The notes below the pieces were generated by a model that had not been told where the DNA came from, did not search any database, and saw only the letters and a list, made by a program, of their open reading frames with translations. A stretch of 64,000 nt of DNA from Labyrinthula sp. Ha (Eukaryota; Sar; Bigyra; Labyrinthulida; Labyrinthulaceae), in assembly GCA_015227615.1 (NCBI GenBank), contig JAALGZ010000032.1, forward strand, positions 360,816 to 424,815. Reading direction: 5' to 3'. Of the stretch, positions 52,651-64,000 are shown one piece after another. Each line of letters starts with the position of its first letter. Positions within the stretch are counted from its first letter, which is position 1. The position numbers and the translations under genes are program-made.

Positions 52651-54870
52651 CTAATCATCTTTCCCCTCCATTTGCTTCAGGCTCCGACACAACTCAGGAT
52701 CCAGATAAAAGTAGTATTCTCTTAAATCCATCAGAGTCTTAAACGTTTCATCCTTCAGCGCTTCTTTGCCAACAAACGTTTTTTTAGCATGGGAAAAACT
52801 TCGCTCAGAATCAACGCTGCTTGTCTGGATGCAAAGATATCTTCTAGCTAAAACTGTAAGCAATGGATAAGTGAACCTCTTCTCCCTCCAAAAGTCCAGT
52901 GTCGAATATCCTTTTGGTAATCTCTTTTCAGCTAGAAACGCCTCCACCCTTTTAGAGTCCTCCATATCCAAAGCATGTATGGTTTCATCATCATCTTCAT
53001 CTGAAAAATCATCCAGGCTTCGTTCCACCACCATAGGCTGCACTCGCTTCTTGACTTGCCGCTTCAAAACTTCTTTGTTGTGAACAGTGGCAATAAACTC
53101 CATCAAAACAGCTTTGTGCTTCTGCCAAGTAGAAGATCCAGTAACTACCTCGGTGTTTTTGTAAACCTTCTTGCTCAATATTTCCGTGAGTAAAACAACC
53201 TTGGAATCAACAAACAGGTTTTGATATGCAGCCACCTTTTTCTTAAGTGCAGACTCAATTCCAGTAGCCAAGTCCTCCAATACTTTTAGAAATTCATCGC
53301 CAAAATGCTCAGCAACTTCATAGGGAGGATCACTACACTTCTGTTTTATTTCCCTTAATGACTTAAATAGAGCTTGAAACATCTTTCTTCTATAACAGAC
53401 AGTCACCTGTGTGCTAATCGAAGCCCGCGTCGTTACCAGATAGCTCGGCTTCAACATATCTGCAATGAAACTCATGACATGAAACTCCGACTCATTAAGC
53501 TTTACCATTGTAAACTCTCTATCAGCTGGCATCTTTTCCTGGACTTCTAAGATAATATCTTTCTTCTTCACCAAGGCTTGTAGAAAAAGGAACATGCTGT
53601 CCCATCTTGTAGCAACATCGATACTTGGCAACTTTGCATCGTCTTTACCCTTGAAACCACATGCTTCTACAGCTGCTTCCCATAGCCCTTGTCTTGCTGT
53701 TCCATTAAAATAAAGCCTGAACCTTCTAGCTCGATACAACTGGTTCTTGAGATGCTTTAATACTTCTTTTGTAATCAAGTTGTTCACATGGGCCATGCAG
53801 CAAAAATGAAAGTCATCCAGCTTCAAAACAGGGACAATAGGTACTTTTCCTTCGCTTGTTGCTTTTTCCTCTTCTTGCAACAATATACTATGCAACCTTT
53901 TACCAGCAGAGAGCATGTCGCTTCCGTTATCCGTTGTAATGCTAACAACGTTATGTTGGATCCCAAACTCCTTCAACGTAGCCATGATCAAGTTGCAGTT
54001 TGCTCCACCATCGTGTTTTCCTCTGTGTCTATCAAAGGAAAGCCCCAACCTTTTCATCTGAAAGCTTTCAGTTATCCAATGCAGAGTCAACATCATATAG
54101 CCTTTGTAACATGTTGAAGACCAGTTATCGCATGTTATACTGAAACTTCCACTCTTGACCTGCTTCATCAAATCCACTGCTATAAGCTTCTTAGCCTTCT
54201 TGTAATCATTCATAATATCCTTCTTGAAGCGTTGTCGTCCAACAGGTTTGTGCTCAGGATGAAGGGCTCGAACAACGTCCACAATGCAAGGTTTACTCCA
54301 GAATCCAAAACTTTGCTTCAGTATGACAACAGCCTTCCTCTGAGCTTCATAAACTGCTTTATCTGCATCATTGGCACTTGAACTTCCCTTCACTCCAAAG
54401 GCATGTTGACCCCTAGCCTGAGTAGAGCTCTGGCTCAACAAAAACCTCGAAATTCTGCCACCAATCTTCTTCCGAGACTTTTCCTTTTCTTTCAATATAA
54501 TATTCTGGCACTTTCCCATATGATTAAGCATCGCGGTCGTGTTCTTGTTCGTATAGTTAACAGAAACTCCACACTCGTTGCATAGCATCCGAGTTTCATC
54601 CACTTCATCTAACTTAAAATATTCATAGGCCTTGCTTCTTTTCACCTTTGTTCTGCTCCGTTTGCTTGCTGGAGGTGTATCTTGCTTTCCTGAAGATCTT
54701 CCTACATAATCCTGAAAGTTCTTCTTCCATGCTTCAGCCTTATTCTTGATCTTTTGACGCTTGGCTTCTGGCTGTTGATTTGAAATAGAAGAAGCAGTTG
54801 AAGTTCTTGTAGCAGAGACAGATATACTGCATGAAGTGGAGGCCTGAGTCAAGTCAATTTCTTTATCCAT
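52651..54870 (-). CDS. hAT-family transposase with BED zinc finger
   Basis: This 739-residue protein cuts and pastes the surrounding element. A basic, Ser-rich head precedes a BED-type zinc finger (about 74-122, with CNECG and HMGKC). The RNase H-like core shows the first catalytic Asp in ITCDNWSS (about 247), the second in TTDNGSDM (about 312), the C-x2-H pair in CCMAHVNNL (about 365) and the conserved VATRWDSMF. The C-terminal hAT dimerisation region (about 650-735) has LPLL-like and SSVDSERSFS motifs. All hallmark positions look intact and the frame is continuous, so the element may be able to move. The start is the ATG at 54870, and no intron is needed. Confidence 0.94.
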   Translation of the reverse strand: MDKEIDLTQASTSCSISVSATRTSTASSISNQQPEAKRQKIKNKAEAWKKNFQDYVGRSSGKQDTPPASKRSRTKVKRSKAYEYFKLDEVDETRMLCNECGVSVNYTNKNTTAMLNHMGKCQNIILKEKEKSRKKIGGRISRFLLSQSSTQARGQHAFGVKGSSSANDADKAVYEAQRKAVVILKQSFGFWSKPCIVDVVRALHPEHKPVGRQRFKKDIMNDYKKAKKLIAVDLMKQVKSGSFSITCDNWSSTCYKGYMMLTLHWITESFQMKRLGLSFDRHRGKHDGGANCNLIMATLKEFGIQHNVVSITTDNGSDMLSAGKRLHSILLQEEEKATSEGKVPIVPVLKLDDFHFCCMAHVNNLITKEVLKHLKNQLYRARRFRLYFNGTARQGLWEAAVEACGFKGKDDAKLPSIDVATRWDSMFLFLQALVKKKDIILEVQEKMPADREFTMVKLNESEFHVMSFIADMLKPSYLVTTRASISTQVTVCYRRKMFQALFKSLREIKQKCSDPPYEVAEHFGDEFLKVLEDLATGIESALKKKVAAYQNLFVDSKVVLLTEILSKKVYKNTEVVTGSSTWQKHKAVLMEFIATVHNKEVLKRQVKKRVQPMVVERSLDDFSDEDDDETIHALDMEDSKRVEAFLAEKRLPKGYSTLDFWREKRFTYPLLTVLARRYLCIQTSSVDSERSFSHAKKTFVGKEALKDETFKTLMDLREYYFYLDPELCRSLKQMEGKDD

Positions 54871-55581
54871 GGTTTCTTTCTTCTTCGTTTTTGATATTTA
54901 TTTCAGTATTGTTTGACCTAAGAATAAATAATAAGACGTAAAAGTACAGTTTTGCGAGTTTTTATTATTTTCCAGTTCAGTTTATGGCTATTTCCGGTGG
55001 TTCCTAAAGAATAATAAGAAGAAAACGACTGTTTTTTCCTTCATCGTTTTCCGACGTATTCGTTTTTTGGTTAAATATTGTTTTTTCCTATGCTAGTTAA
55101 CCAATGCACTTGTTTAGCTGTCTGTAAATATTAAATTCCACAAAAGCTTCTGAGTGTGCAAGTTTTCTAGTGCTACTTAATAAAATAGTTAAAAACTTGC
55201 ACATATTTTAACTGTTGAGTCCAGAGGAATGTTAAATACCACAAGGAGTTGTGACTCAACCAGAGACCAGGCCCAAGCTGTAGGAGGAAAGTTAACAAGC
55301 TTACCGTTAGAAGATGACATAGGAGAAACCAAGGTGTATTGGATTCCAATAACTTGTTGATAAGTAGCTTGGTTGTTCTAAGAAGTTTGTCTAAGAATAT
55401 AGGGATGTTAACGGTAATACTAGTTTTAGCATAAAAGAAGCTTGTTTTCTCTGCTACAACAGGGACACAAATAAAATGACAATAAATATAAATACGTATG
55501 AAGATAGAAAATACGAAAAACAATTCTTATTTAGTTAAAGCTTATACAATGTTAAGTTTATCAAATTCTTCTAAAACAGAC

Positions 55582-55794
55582 TCAGGAATTTTTTTTGAGA
55601 AACTTTAGAGCTTTCAATTTGCTCCTATTTCTTTCTGAATTTAAATTTGCTTTGATCTCAATTCCACTGTAGAATGCTTTCCTCGCTCTTCTCTGATTCT
55701 TCTTCAACTTCAATCTTTTCTCTACTTCAACTTCTTCTGCTTCTAACTGTGAAGACCTTTCTTTTTCCGGAGACTCTTTACCAGTTGCTTGCAT
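55582..55794 (-). CDS. Small charged ORF upstream of the hAT transposase, doubtful
   Basis: This 70-codon ATG frame is rich in Lys, Arg and Glu (EAEEVEVEKRLKLKK) and could form a coiled coil. It precedes the transposase on the same strand by about 700 bp. No homologue is recognised. It could be an accessory protein of the element or a chance frame. Confidence 0.25.
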   Translation of the reverse strand: MQATGKESPEKERSSQLEAEEVEVEKRLKLKKNQRRARKAFYSGIEIKANLNSERNRSKLKALKFLKKNS

Positions 55795-55799
55795 AGTTC

Positions 55800-58260
55800 G
55801 TCCCTTTATCCTCTTATTTGATGTGTTTCAGTTGGTACATATTTTGGGCTCTTATTGCATGTTTGATTACTTCAAGAATGTATTTTTAATGAAAAGTTTA
55901 AGACTGAATAGGTAACTTTTGATCAAAAATCACAAAAAAGTTTCTTATCAAAATAAAGATATGATTTTCCTCTTTAAAATGACACCAAGCACGTTTTATA
56001 AAAATAAGATTAAGTTGCTTAACTTGCAAAAATAAAAATATCACATTTTTTCCATAAATACGTCAGAAAAACGACCACATAATGACTTTTTTCAAAAAAC
56101 TAAAAGTGCAGATCTTCTTTAATGAAGATTAGTGCTCTCCATTCCAATTTATATGTGTTTTTAAACAGTTTATCATATGTAAAAGTTAAAAAAACATGTA
56201 TTCTTATATAAGAATTTGCACTAATATGATAGAGATCTGTATAATTAAAACCAATAAGAACTTCAAACTTTAAATTTTTCTGCTTTAAGTTACTGAAAAT
56301 TCATTCTAGATAGAGTTAGAGTCAAAGTTCTTAATATTTGTCACATCAGAAATTCAGTTTTGGCTATTTTAAAGTTCAGTTTGGAGTAAAGTTAAATTAA
56401 CCGAAATAACTATTGCTGAGATTAATAGGGAATTTCTAGAAGTTCCCTCGAGAAAAACTCGGAGGTACCCTAAATCATCAATACCTCTGTATGACTACCA
56501 TTTTTCAGGATGTTTTGTTACTTGGTATTACCCGTTCAGGAATATTTGACATTTAAGAGTATCCTTATTCAGAGTTTCTGAGATCTTAGAAATAGGATAC
56601 ATTGTTCAGAAGTCTATACACAATACTCCAATTCTCAGATAAAGTTGTTTCTAGACCTAAATCCATCCTTTCTTTCGACTGGTGAGGTCTGTTTGGGCTC
56701 TAGACGAGTATTTCTCGAGGTATTACACGGATTGAAGTTGATAGAAACAGCATTATAGCCCAATATCGAGTTTTCTTAAAAAAATTATTAAAAATATCCT
56801 AAAAAACAGAATTAAAGGTTACAAGTCATGTTTTTTAGTTGTTTGGGGCTACCTAGTACAAGAATTTATGGGATTATAGCAAAACCGAGTGATTTCGTAT
56901 TTTCAGATGTGCAGATTTTGAACATTTGACTTTTCTGAGTGAAGTTTAGCTCAGTGACAATTAACTAGAGAAAAAATATCCTGATAAATGGTTTAAGAAG
57001 TCAGGTATAGTGAATCCTTAGGGTTTGAGAGCAATCAGATCATCTATGGAGTTGTTCTTCGTGATGTTACGTTTCAATGTATGTTTTTTTAGAGATCTGT
57101 ATACTTAGTGAAAAGGACCCCTAAAATTAACCTTTTTAAAGGTTTAAGGTACTCATCCTTATCAAATACCTTGACAAAATACATGGTTGGAAAGGTTTTT
57201 TAAATGTGAAACACATTGTGGGCGATAATATTGTATTTGAGGAAGATTTCGTGACAAAAAGTAACAAATACTATATGCTTTATTTTCAGTAATCGTGGTT
57301 TTTTTTTACTTTATATTATTTTAATCCTATAAATTTTTATGTGAATTAGTGCTAAGCTAAGTTTTAAATATGTTTTGAGCTTTGTAGAAGAGTTGAAAAG
57401 GTATTCTTGATTCTATGCCCATTATACTGCATTTTTGAAAAGATTGTGGATAATGTTTTCAACATCCTGTAATAACAAATAGAATAAAACACTATTATTT
57501 GATTCTAGGTAAAAGTTAAATATAAGAGTTATCATTGACAATTTACAGAGATCATGTAACCTTTTTCTTGATTGTTTTCTGATCGATATAAAATGGATGT
57601 GCCATATTTTGGTGATATTTTGCGTTCAACGTAAATTTATTTTTCTTAAATCCTATATTATTTTATGTGGTTACAAAGATATTTGATGAAACTTTCCAAA
57701 GTCGTATTTTGTTTTTCATAACTTCAAAAATTCATTGAGAAAGGAGCCTTACAATTATTATAAGTTCATCTAAAATTAAGGATGACGTGAAAAAAAAAAC
57801 AGAATAGAAAAGTATCTTCCACTGCTCAAATACAAAAAATCTAAAATATAGCGGTTAGAAATAGTTTTAAAATTAAGTTTCATAATTTACAATAGTACTT
57901 TACTTAAAAATTAAACGAGATAGAAGAGAAACAAAAATATGATATAAAATTAACCAACATTCTTCAAAAATGGAAATACATAGTTTAACCCTAGTATTTT
58001 CAAGTAAAGTAAAATAGAAAAGCTATAATATTTTAAGAATTAATATTTAAAGCATTTTAGAATTTTATTTGATTCAAAAAGACGAAGTATTGACTGAGAT
58101 AAATGACTTTTACTGAAGAAAATTTTCCTAAGCTTAATTTTACCTTGATATTCGGATATTAAAACGCACATAACTCGTGATTAACTTCTTAAAAACCTAA
58201 ATTATTTTTTTAAGTGCATGGGAAATTAAAATACCTTTCCAAAGATATACTATAGTCTTC
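55800..58260. other. Non-coding interior of the hAT element
   Basis: AT-rich sequence without a usable ORF. I see no nested mobile element, RNA gene or repeat up to the 175-bp tandem repeat that begins near 58262. Confidence 0.5.
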
Positions 58261-58261
58261 C

Positions 58262-58790
58262 TCAAACGGAGTTTGAGCAAAGATACAAGCATTTCTATGT
58301 GAACATTATGCAAAATCTTCGCAATCGCGAACAAATATGTTTTATTTTGAGGAAGTTAAAATTAGTTTAAGTTATTTAACTTTATTTATCTTAGAAGCTC
58401 TTGCAGAGAGCTTTCTGAATATGCATCTAACTTTCCCAAATATGAGTTTGAGCAAAGATACAAGCATTTCTATGTGAAGATTATGCAAAATCTCCGCTAT
58501 CGCGAACAAACATGTTTTATTTTGAGGAAGTTAAAATTAGTTTAAGTTATTTAACTTTATTTATCTTAGAAGCTCTTGCAGAGAGCTTTCTGAATATGCA
58601 TCTAACTTTCCCAAATATGAGTTTGAGCAAAGATACAAGCATTTCTATGTGAAGATTATGCAAAATCTTCGCTATAGCGAACAAATATGTTTTATTTTGA
58701 GGAAGTTAAAATTAGTTTAAGTTATTTAACTTTATTTATCTTAGAAGCTCTTATAGAGAGCCTTCTGAATATGTATCTAACTTTCATTGA
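58262..58790. repeat. Tandem repeat, three copies of about 175 bp, inside the hAT element
   Basis: The word GAGTTTGAGCAAAGATACAA starts at 58269, 58444 and 58619, an exact 175-bp period. Copies two and three are nearly identical, and the outer ends of the tract are more diverged. Confidence 0.88.
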
Positions 58791-59224
58791 AACGAACTTG
58801 GAGCCAAGTTAGAGGGATTTCATTGTCTGTGGTCATCATCCTTTTCGCTGTTGCTAAGGCACTATTGTTTATTAATCTTAACATTCTCAAATTCAATTAA
58901 GTGATAAATAAGTGTAATCTATGAAAAGAGAGCTTTCGAACGACATAAGCTAAGTCTCGTAACTCCTAGTCCTTGCTTAGGTGTGTTCAATATCATGTCT
59001 GCCCTTGTAGAAGGGTTCTCCGGAATCGACGAACCCAACTTATAGAGCTCATACTGGTTCATTGGTAAAGGTGTCAATTGGCATAGCTGTGGAGGATACG
59101 GTCAGAGTATAACCCTCTGGGTCTTCAAACCCGGTGACTCAGTTTTTATTAACGGAATAATTGTGGAATTTCATTAAGAAGTGACGGAATTACTAAATTA
59201 TTAAAACTTATCAATAATCAAACG

Positions 59225-59391
59225 TATCAATAAATCAATTGATTTTGGCCATGTGGCCCAATTTATTATTGATTATCAATGATAATCAATAATCAATCAA
59301 AATAATTTGGAAATTATCAGAATCAATCAATAAGAAAAATATTGGGAAATTTTTTATTGATAAATTATCAATATATCAAATAACATCCCTA
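59225..59391 (-). repeat. Right terminal and subterminal repeats of the hAT element
   Basis: Inverted counterpart of 51993-52145, with clustered ATTATCAAT-type words, a CCCAATTTATTATTG word matching the left side, and the terminal TAGGGATGTT in inverse orientation. Confidence 0.7.
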
Positions 59392-59506
59392 TTCTCCACC
59401 CGTGCTTCCCACCTGGTCCCCCACGGTAGTACTAGACAGGCTCGATGAGGCTTAACTTATTGGTTCGAATGGATCAATGTGTTCTCCTCATGAAATGAAC
59501 GAATGT
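59392..59506 (-). rRNA. 5S rRNA gene, unit 3, body right of the hAT insertion (type B)
   Basis: Holds the 5S gene from its 5' end (59506) to the right target duplication TTCTCCAC; only the last few bases of the 3' strand lie beyond the element. A transcript would run into the hAT end instead of reaching the normal TTTT terminator, so this copy is probably not correctly ended. Confidence 0.85.
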
Positions 59507-61596
59507 AATGTCATTAATTGTAACTAGCTTTAATTATAATACACAAATATTATGATTTTATTGGTACGCTCAACCAATCAAATTCTTGTATAATTCTGAA
59601 AAAATGAAAAAGCACAAAGAGAAAGCTTGAATACGTGTAAGAGTAGAAACATGACATTAAAAAAGCTATTATTCTTCTATCAAACCTTTTTTGAGTCAGT
59701 ACTTTTCTATGCATCCTTGTGTTTGAGACTGCATTCTTTACGGGATTACCTTTGCTAAATCAAAAAAAGAATCTTTTGTACATAGGTTTTGGAAGCTAAA
59801 TCGCTATAGAAGATCTCTAAAACTACTAAGGTACGAAAGAAAAGAAGATCAAAATTTCAAAGAAGTTTGGTTCCACAACTGGTTATAGCGAAACTATTTG
59901 TCTCAAGAAGTGGATAATAGACACTCAATGATGCTCTCTATGGTCACCTAAGAGACTAGATTTTCGATGTTTAGATAAGATCTGCATTTAAGTTCTTATT
60001 TTTTTGACAATGCTGTGAAAGATTTTTTTTTTGTATGAAGGAAAATTTTAGTCATTAGTAGATGGCGACTACAGAGATGTGATTAAAACTTTTTTGCTGA
60101 TGTGTAAATACTTGCCTGAATAAAATATTTTTTTGGATACTTTATTCCCATATTTCTGAATACATTTAGTGTAAATACTATGGTTTCAACCATAAAACGA
60201 AGTTTTCTTATGATATATACATTCTACCAAGAATTCAAAAAATTAATGAATAGACCTTGTTCAGCTAAGCAGTATTGTCTTTAGATATTTTGCCAATGTC
60301 TATGTTTTTCTCTTGTTTCAGAAACAGACCCTAAAAATAGAGCATGAAAGAGGTTAGAACCATGTAATCTTCATCATTAAAATATCTCCTGTTTAATCTA
60401 CATTCTTTTCCAGTAAAACATGAATCAGTTAAACACGGTCTAACTAACCTGGAAACGTAATCATAAGTTTTCGCTTGGCTGAGGAAGTGAAAGCAAGATG
60501 TTACCGGTATAATGAACTATAGCAGATGTTGCTAAGCATATCCCAAACTACTTAAAATTAAGCAATGAATGTGGAACAATATTCTAAGTTCAATAGCTCC
60601 CCAAGAAGAAGCCTTTATTAAGTGCTTCACCAAAGACAGAGATTCATTAAGAAAATAACCCCATCATTAAGTTTAAGGTATAGATTGAAAGTAGCAGTTG
60701 CAGCGCTATAGCCATTCAAATGAATACAAGGATCTACATGACACAGCCTCAGATTCCCTCATAGATATATACAAGAACAGTGAAAGGAAGTTAAGCTCAT
60801 CTAAGAGAAGTTGCAGATGCAAAGATATGGTATCTTTTTCTTAAGAATATTTGAGGAGTAAAATAATAGTTAGTGCCACTACCTCGCACGAACAATTCAT
60901 CATGACACCTCACTTGAGGCTTCCAATATTCATAATTATCTTTGAACAGGTTTCATCCATGAAATTTTCCTGGGTCGAAGAAAATTATTGATCCTTACCT
61001 CATGCTATACATGTACATATTTTTCTAGATAAGACTAAAGGCATTTGAGAAAATACTTCTAGTAGGAACTTCTTCCTTGCAGAAGATATGGTTGAGGTCC
61101 TAAACAATAGGAGCAGTGCTATATAAAGTTATATGGGGGTTCTCTGTTTAACTTACAAACTAAATTTAAACCCATTATAAACTGGATATTTTTTATGATT
61201 AGGAATATATGTGCTAAATTTATCCCAGGCTGATGGATATATATGTAAAGTTTTGGCGGTATGCGAGCTTGTAATGAGTAATCATAAGTAAATAAAATTA
61301 TCAGGTGTTCAGCCAAACCAAACCCCTCATGCGATAGAGTTGACCTCGATATATATTAAACTATATGTCCAACTTCATGTTAACTCAGAAAAAAAAGAAA
61401 CCCCAAAATATCTTTGGGATCTTTGCTTATAAGAACGTGTGTTCCTTTATAGAGACTGGTCAAAAGTATATAGTGGTGACACGACTTAGAATTAGTTTTA
61501 TTAAAAAGGAAAAGAGATGGCCTTGAAAACTAAATTGATCAGTACTAACGAATTCCATTTCTATTAGATGAGTAGATGTGTCTGATAAAAGGACAA

Positions 61597-61714
61597 ACAT
61601 TCGTCACCCGTGCTTCCCACCTGGTCCCCCACGGTAGTACTAGACAGGCTCGATGAGGCTTAACTTATTGTTTCGAATGGATCAATGTGCTCTCCTCATG
61701 AAATGAACGAATGT
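61597..61714 (-). rRNA. 5S rRNA gene, unit 4 (type A 3' end)
   Basis: 118 nt with the intact terminal pairing ACATTCGT/ACGAATGT. It differs from the other units by one base in the ATTCGAACC-region word (plus strand TTGTTTCGAATGG instead of TTGGTTCGAATGG). Confidence 0.92.
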
Positions 61715-63802
61715 GATGTCATCAATTGTAACTAGGTTTAATTATAATACACAAGTATTATGATTTTATTGGTACGCTCAACCAATCAAATTCTTGTATA
61801 ATTCTGAAAAAATGAAAAAGCACAAAGAGAAAGCTTGAATACGTGTAAGAGCAGAAACATGACATTAAAAAAGCTATTATTCTTCTATCAAACCTTTTTT
61901 GAGTCAGTACTTTTCTATGCATCCTTGTGTTTGAGACTGCATTCTTTACGGGATTACCTTTGCTAAATCAAAAAAGAATATTTTGTACATAGGTTTTGGA
62001 AGCTAAATCGCTATAGAAGATCTCTAAAACTACTAAGGTACGAAAGAAAAGAAGATCAAAATTTCAAAGAAGTTTGGTTCCACAACTGGTTATAGCGAAA
62101 CTATTTGTCTCAAGAAGTGGATAATAGACACTCAATGATGCTCTCTATGGTCACCTAAGAGACTAGATTTTCGATGTTTAGATAAGATCTGCATTTAAGT
62201 TCTAATTTTTTTGACAATGCTGTGAAAGAATTTTTTTTTGTATGAAGGAAAATTTTAGTCATTAGTAGATGGCGACTACAGAGATGTGATTAAAACTTTT
62301 TTGCTGATGTGTAAATACTTGCCTGAATAAAATATTTTTTGGATACTTTATTCCCATATTTCTGAATACATTTAGTGTAAATACTATGGTTTCAACCATA
62401 AAACGAAGTTTTCTTATGATATATACATTCTACCAAGAATTCAAAAAATTAATGAATAGACCTTGTTCAGCTAAGCAGTATTGTCTTTAGATATTTTGTC
62501 AATGTCTATGTTTTTCTCTTATTTCAGAAACAGACCCTAAAAATAGAGCATGAAAGAGGTTAGAACCATGTAATCTTCATCATTAAAATATCTCCTGTTT
62601 AATCTACATTCTTTTCCAGTAAAACATGAATCACTTAAACACGGTCTAACTAACCTGGAAATGTAATCATAAGTTTTCGCTTGGCTGAGGAAGTGAAAGC
62701 AAGATGTTACCGGTATAATGAACTATAGCAGATGTTGCTAAGCATATCCCAAACTACTTAAAATTAAGCAATGAATGTGGAACAATATTCGAAGTTCAAT
62801 AGCTCCCCAAGAAGAAGCCTTTATTAAGTGCTTCACCAAAGACAGAGATTCATTAAGAAAATAACCCCATCATTAAGTTTAAGGTATAGATTGAAAGTAG
62901 CAGTTGCAGCTCTATAGCTATTCAAATGAATACAAGGATCTACATGACACAGCCTCAGATTCCCTCATAGATATATACAAGAACAGTGAAAGGAAGTTAA
63001 GCTCATCTAAGAGAAGTTGCAGATGCAAAGATATGGTATCTTTTTCTTAAGAATATTTGAGGAGTAAAATAATAGTTAGTGCCACTACCTCGCACGAACA
63101 ATTCATCATGACACCTCACTTGAGGCTTCCAATATTCATAATTATCTTTGAACAGGTTTCATCCATGAAATTTTCCTGGGTCGAAGAAAATTATTGATCC
63201 TTACCTCATGCTATACATGTACATATTTTTCTAGATAAGACTAAAGGCATTTGAGAAAATACTTCTAGTAGGAACTTCTTCCTTGCAGAAGATATGGTTG
63301 AGGTCCTAAACAATAGGAGCAGTGCTATATAAAGTTATATGGGGGTTCTCTGTTTAACTTACAAACTAAATTTAAACCCATTATAAACTGGATATTTTTT
63401 ATGATTAGGAATATATGTGCTAAATTTATCCCAGGCTGATGGATATATATGTAAAGTTTTGGCGGTATGCGAGCTTGTAATGAGTAATCATAAGTAAATA
63501 AAATTATCAGGTGTTCAGCCAAACCAAAACCCTCATGCGATAGAGTTGACCTTGATATATATTAAACTATATGTCCAACTTCATGTTAACTCAGAAAAAA
63601 AAGACACCCCAAAATATCTTTGGGATCTTTGCTTATAAGAACGTGTGTTCCTTTATAGAGACTGGTCAAAAGTATATAGTGATGACACGACTTAGAATTA
63701 GCTTTATTAAAAAGGAAAAGAGATGGCCTTGAAAACTAAATTTATCAGTACTAACGAATTCCATTTCTATTAGATGAGTAGATGTGTCTGATAAAAGGAC
63801 AA

Positions 63803-63920
63803 ACATTCTCCACCCGTGCTTCCCACCTGGTCCCCCACGGTAGTACTAGACAGGCTTGATGAGGTTTAACTTATTGGTTCGAATGGATCAATGTGTTCTC
63901 CTCATGAAATGAACGAATGT
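63803..63920 (-). rRNA. 5S rRNA gene, unit 5 (type B 3' end)
   Basis: 118 nt with the type B 3' strand (plus-strand ATTCTCCACC). Two further changes lie in the box A region (plus strand CTTGATGAGGTTT instead of CTCGATGAGGCTT) and may weaken it. Confidence 0.9.
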
Positions 63921-64000
63921 GATGTCATCAATTGTAACTAGCTTTAATTATAATACACAAGTATTATGATTTTATTGGTACGCTCAACCAATCAAATTCT

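Larger units (their letters stand above)
51993..59391 (-). mobile_element. hAT DNA transposon, autonomous, 7.4 kb, inserted in a 5S rRNA gene
   Basis: The ends are TAGGGGTGTTATTTGATA on the left and, inverted, TAGGGATGTTATTTGATA on the right, terminal inverted repeats of the hAT type. The flanking 8-bp target duplications are TTCGTCAC and TTCTCCAC, alike at six positions. Inside the ends lie many copies of a GATTATCAAT-like word, with longer imperfect inverted similarity over about 150 bp (51993-52145 against 59225-59391). The transposase gene is on the minus strand (52651-54870) and looks intact. The element is long for the family; 55.8-59.2 kb is non-coding AT-rich filler with a 175-bp tandem repeat. 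Confidence 0.93.
38166..64000. repeat. 5S rDNA tandem array, ~2207-bp units (five copies, two interrupted by mobile elements)
   Basis: The word GATGGCGACTACAGAG recurs at about 38166, 40374, 50448, 60062 and 62269. After subtracting the two inserted elements and their target duplications, the spacing is 2207-2208 bp throughout. Copies are about 98-99 percent alike by eye. Each unit holds one 5S rRNA gene on the minus strand and about 2.1 kb of AT-rich spacer with no other recognised gene. Unit 2 is split by the LTR element (42158-50020) and unit 3 by the hAT element (51993-59391). Unit 5 is cut by the window edge. Single-base variants are shared in changing combinations between units, a sign of exchange or gene conversion. 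Confidence 0.92.

Noticed and set aside
59070-59150. tRNA-like stretch in the hAT element (TGGCATAGCTGTGG, then GGGTCTTCAAACCC and a T-run)
   Set aside because: The A and B box words are suggestive, but the arms do not fold into a cloverleaf with paired acceptor ends; perhaps a tRNA relic.

Overview
This is an AT-rich, intron-poor nuclear segment from a eukaryotic microbe whose lineage I could not identify. The eukaryotic calls rest on a 5S rRNA tandem array, a SECIS-binding protein of the SBP2 type, an XMAP215-type TOG protein, a VWA8 AAA ATPase, a Rad17-like clamp loader, a hAT transposon and a Ty3/gypsy LTR element. Every sizeable host gene reads as one uninterrupted frame, and none shows a ribosome binding site or operon layout. 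Standard stop codons are used. SBP2 implies that the organism makes selenoproteins.

Layout. At 1-1281 (-) is the start of a gene for a secreted or membrane receptor-like protein with a family 3 GPCR type ligand-binding domain; it runs off the window. Head to head with it is a 311-codon serine-rich gene of unknown function (2057-2992). Its promoter and first ~30 codons recur twice more, in the arms of a giant palindrome. That palindrome spans about 3.6-16.7 kb. Its inner arms (5209-8018 and 12305-15114, each 2810 bp) are almost identical, its outer arms are visibly diverged, and its spacer is 4.3 kb. The arms also carry a decayed coding-like block of unknown family.

The host gene block follows: a Rad17-like gene (17577-18575, +) overlapping tail to tail a trehalose-6-phosphate synthase whose fused phosphatase domain lacks its catalytic aspartates (18535-21171, -). 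Next come VWA8 (24367-30000, +) and SBP2 (30007-31209, -), also tail to tail, and an XMAP215-like TOG protein (34692-37919, +). Gaps of about 3 kb between these groups show no genes.

From about 38166 to the window end lies a tandem array of ~2.2 kb units, each with one 118-nt 5S rRNA gene on the minus strand (five units, the last cut by the window edge). Two mobile elements sit in the array. The first is a whole-looking Ty3/gypsy chromodomain-type LTR element (42158-50020) that carries, between pol and the 3' LTR, a gene for an MT-A70 family adenine methyltransferase (the METTL3 family). It lies about 130 bp upstream of a 5S gene. The second is a 7.4 kb hAT transposon (51993-59391) with an intact-looking 739-residue transposase, inserted in the last bases of another 5S gene.

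The most unusual item is the LTR element with its own MT-A70 gene. Next are the way both mobile elements meet 5S genes, the SBP2 with an added cysteine-rich tail, and the two-age palindrome.
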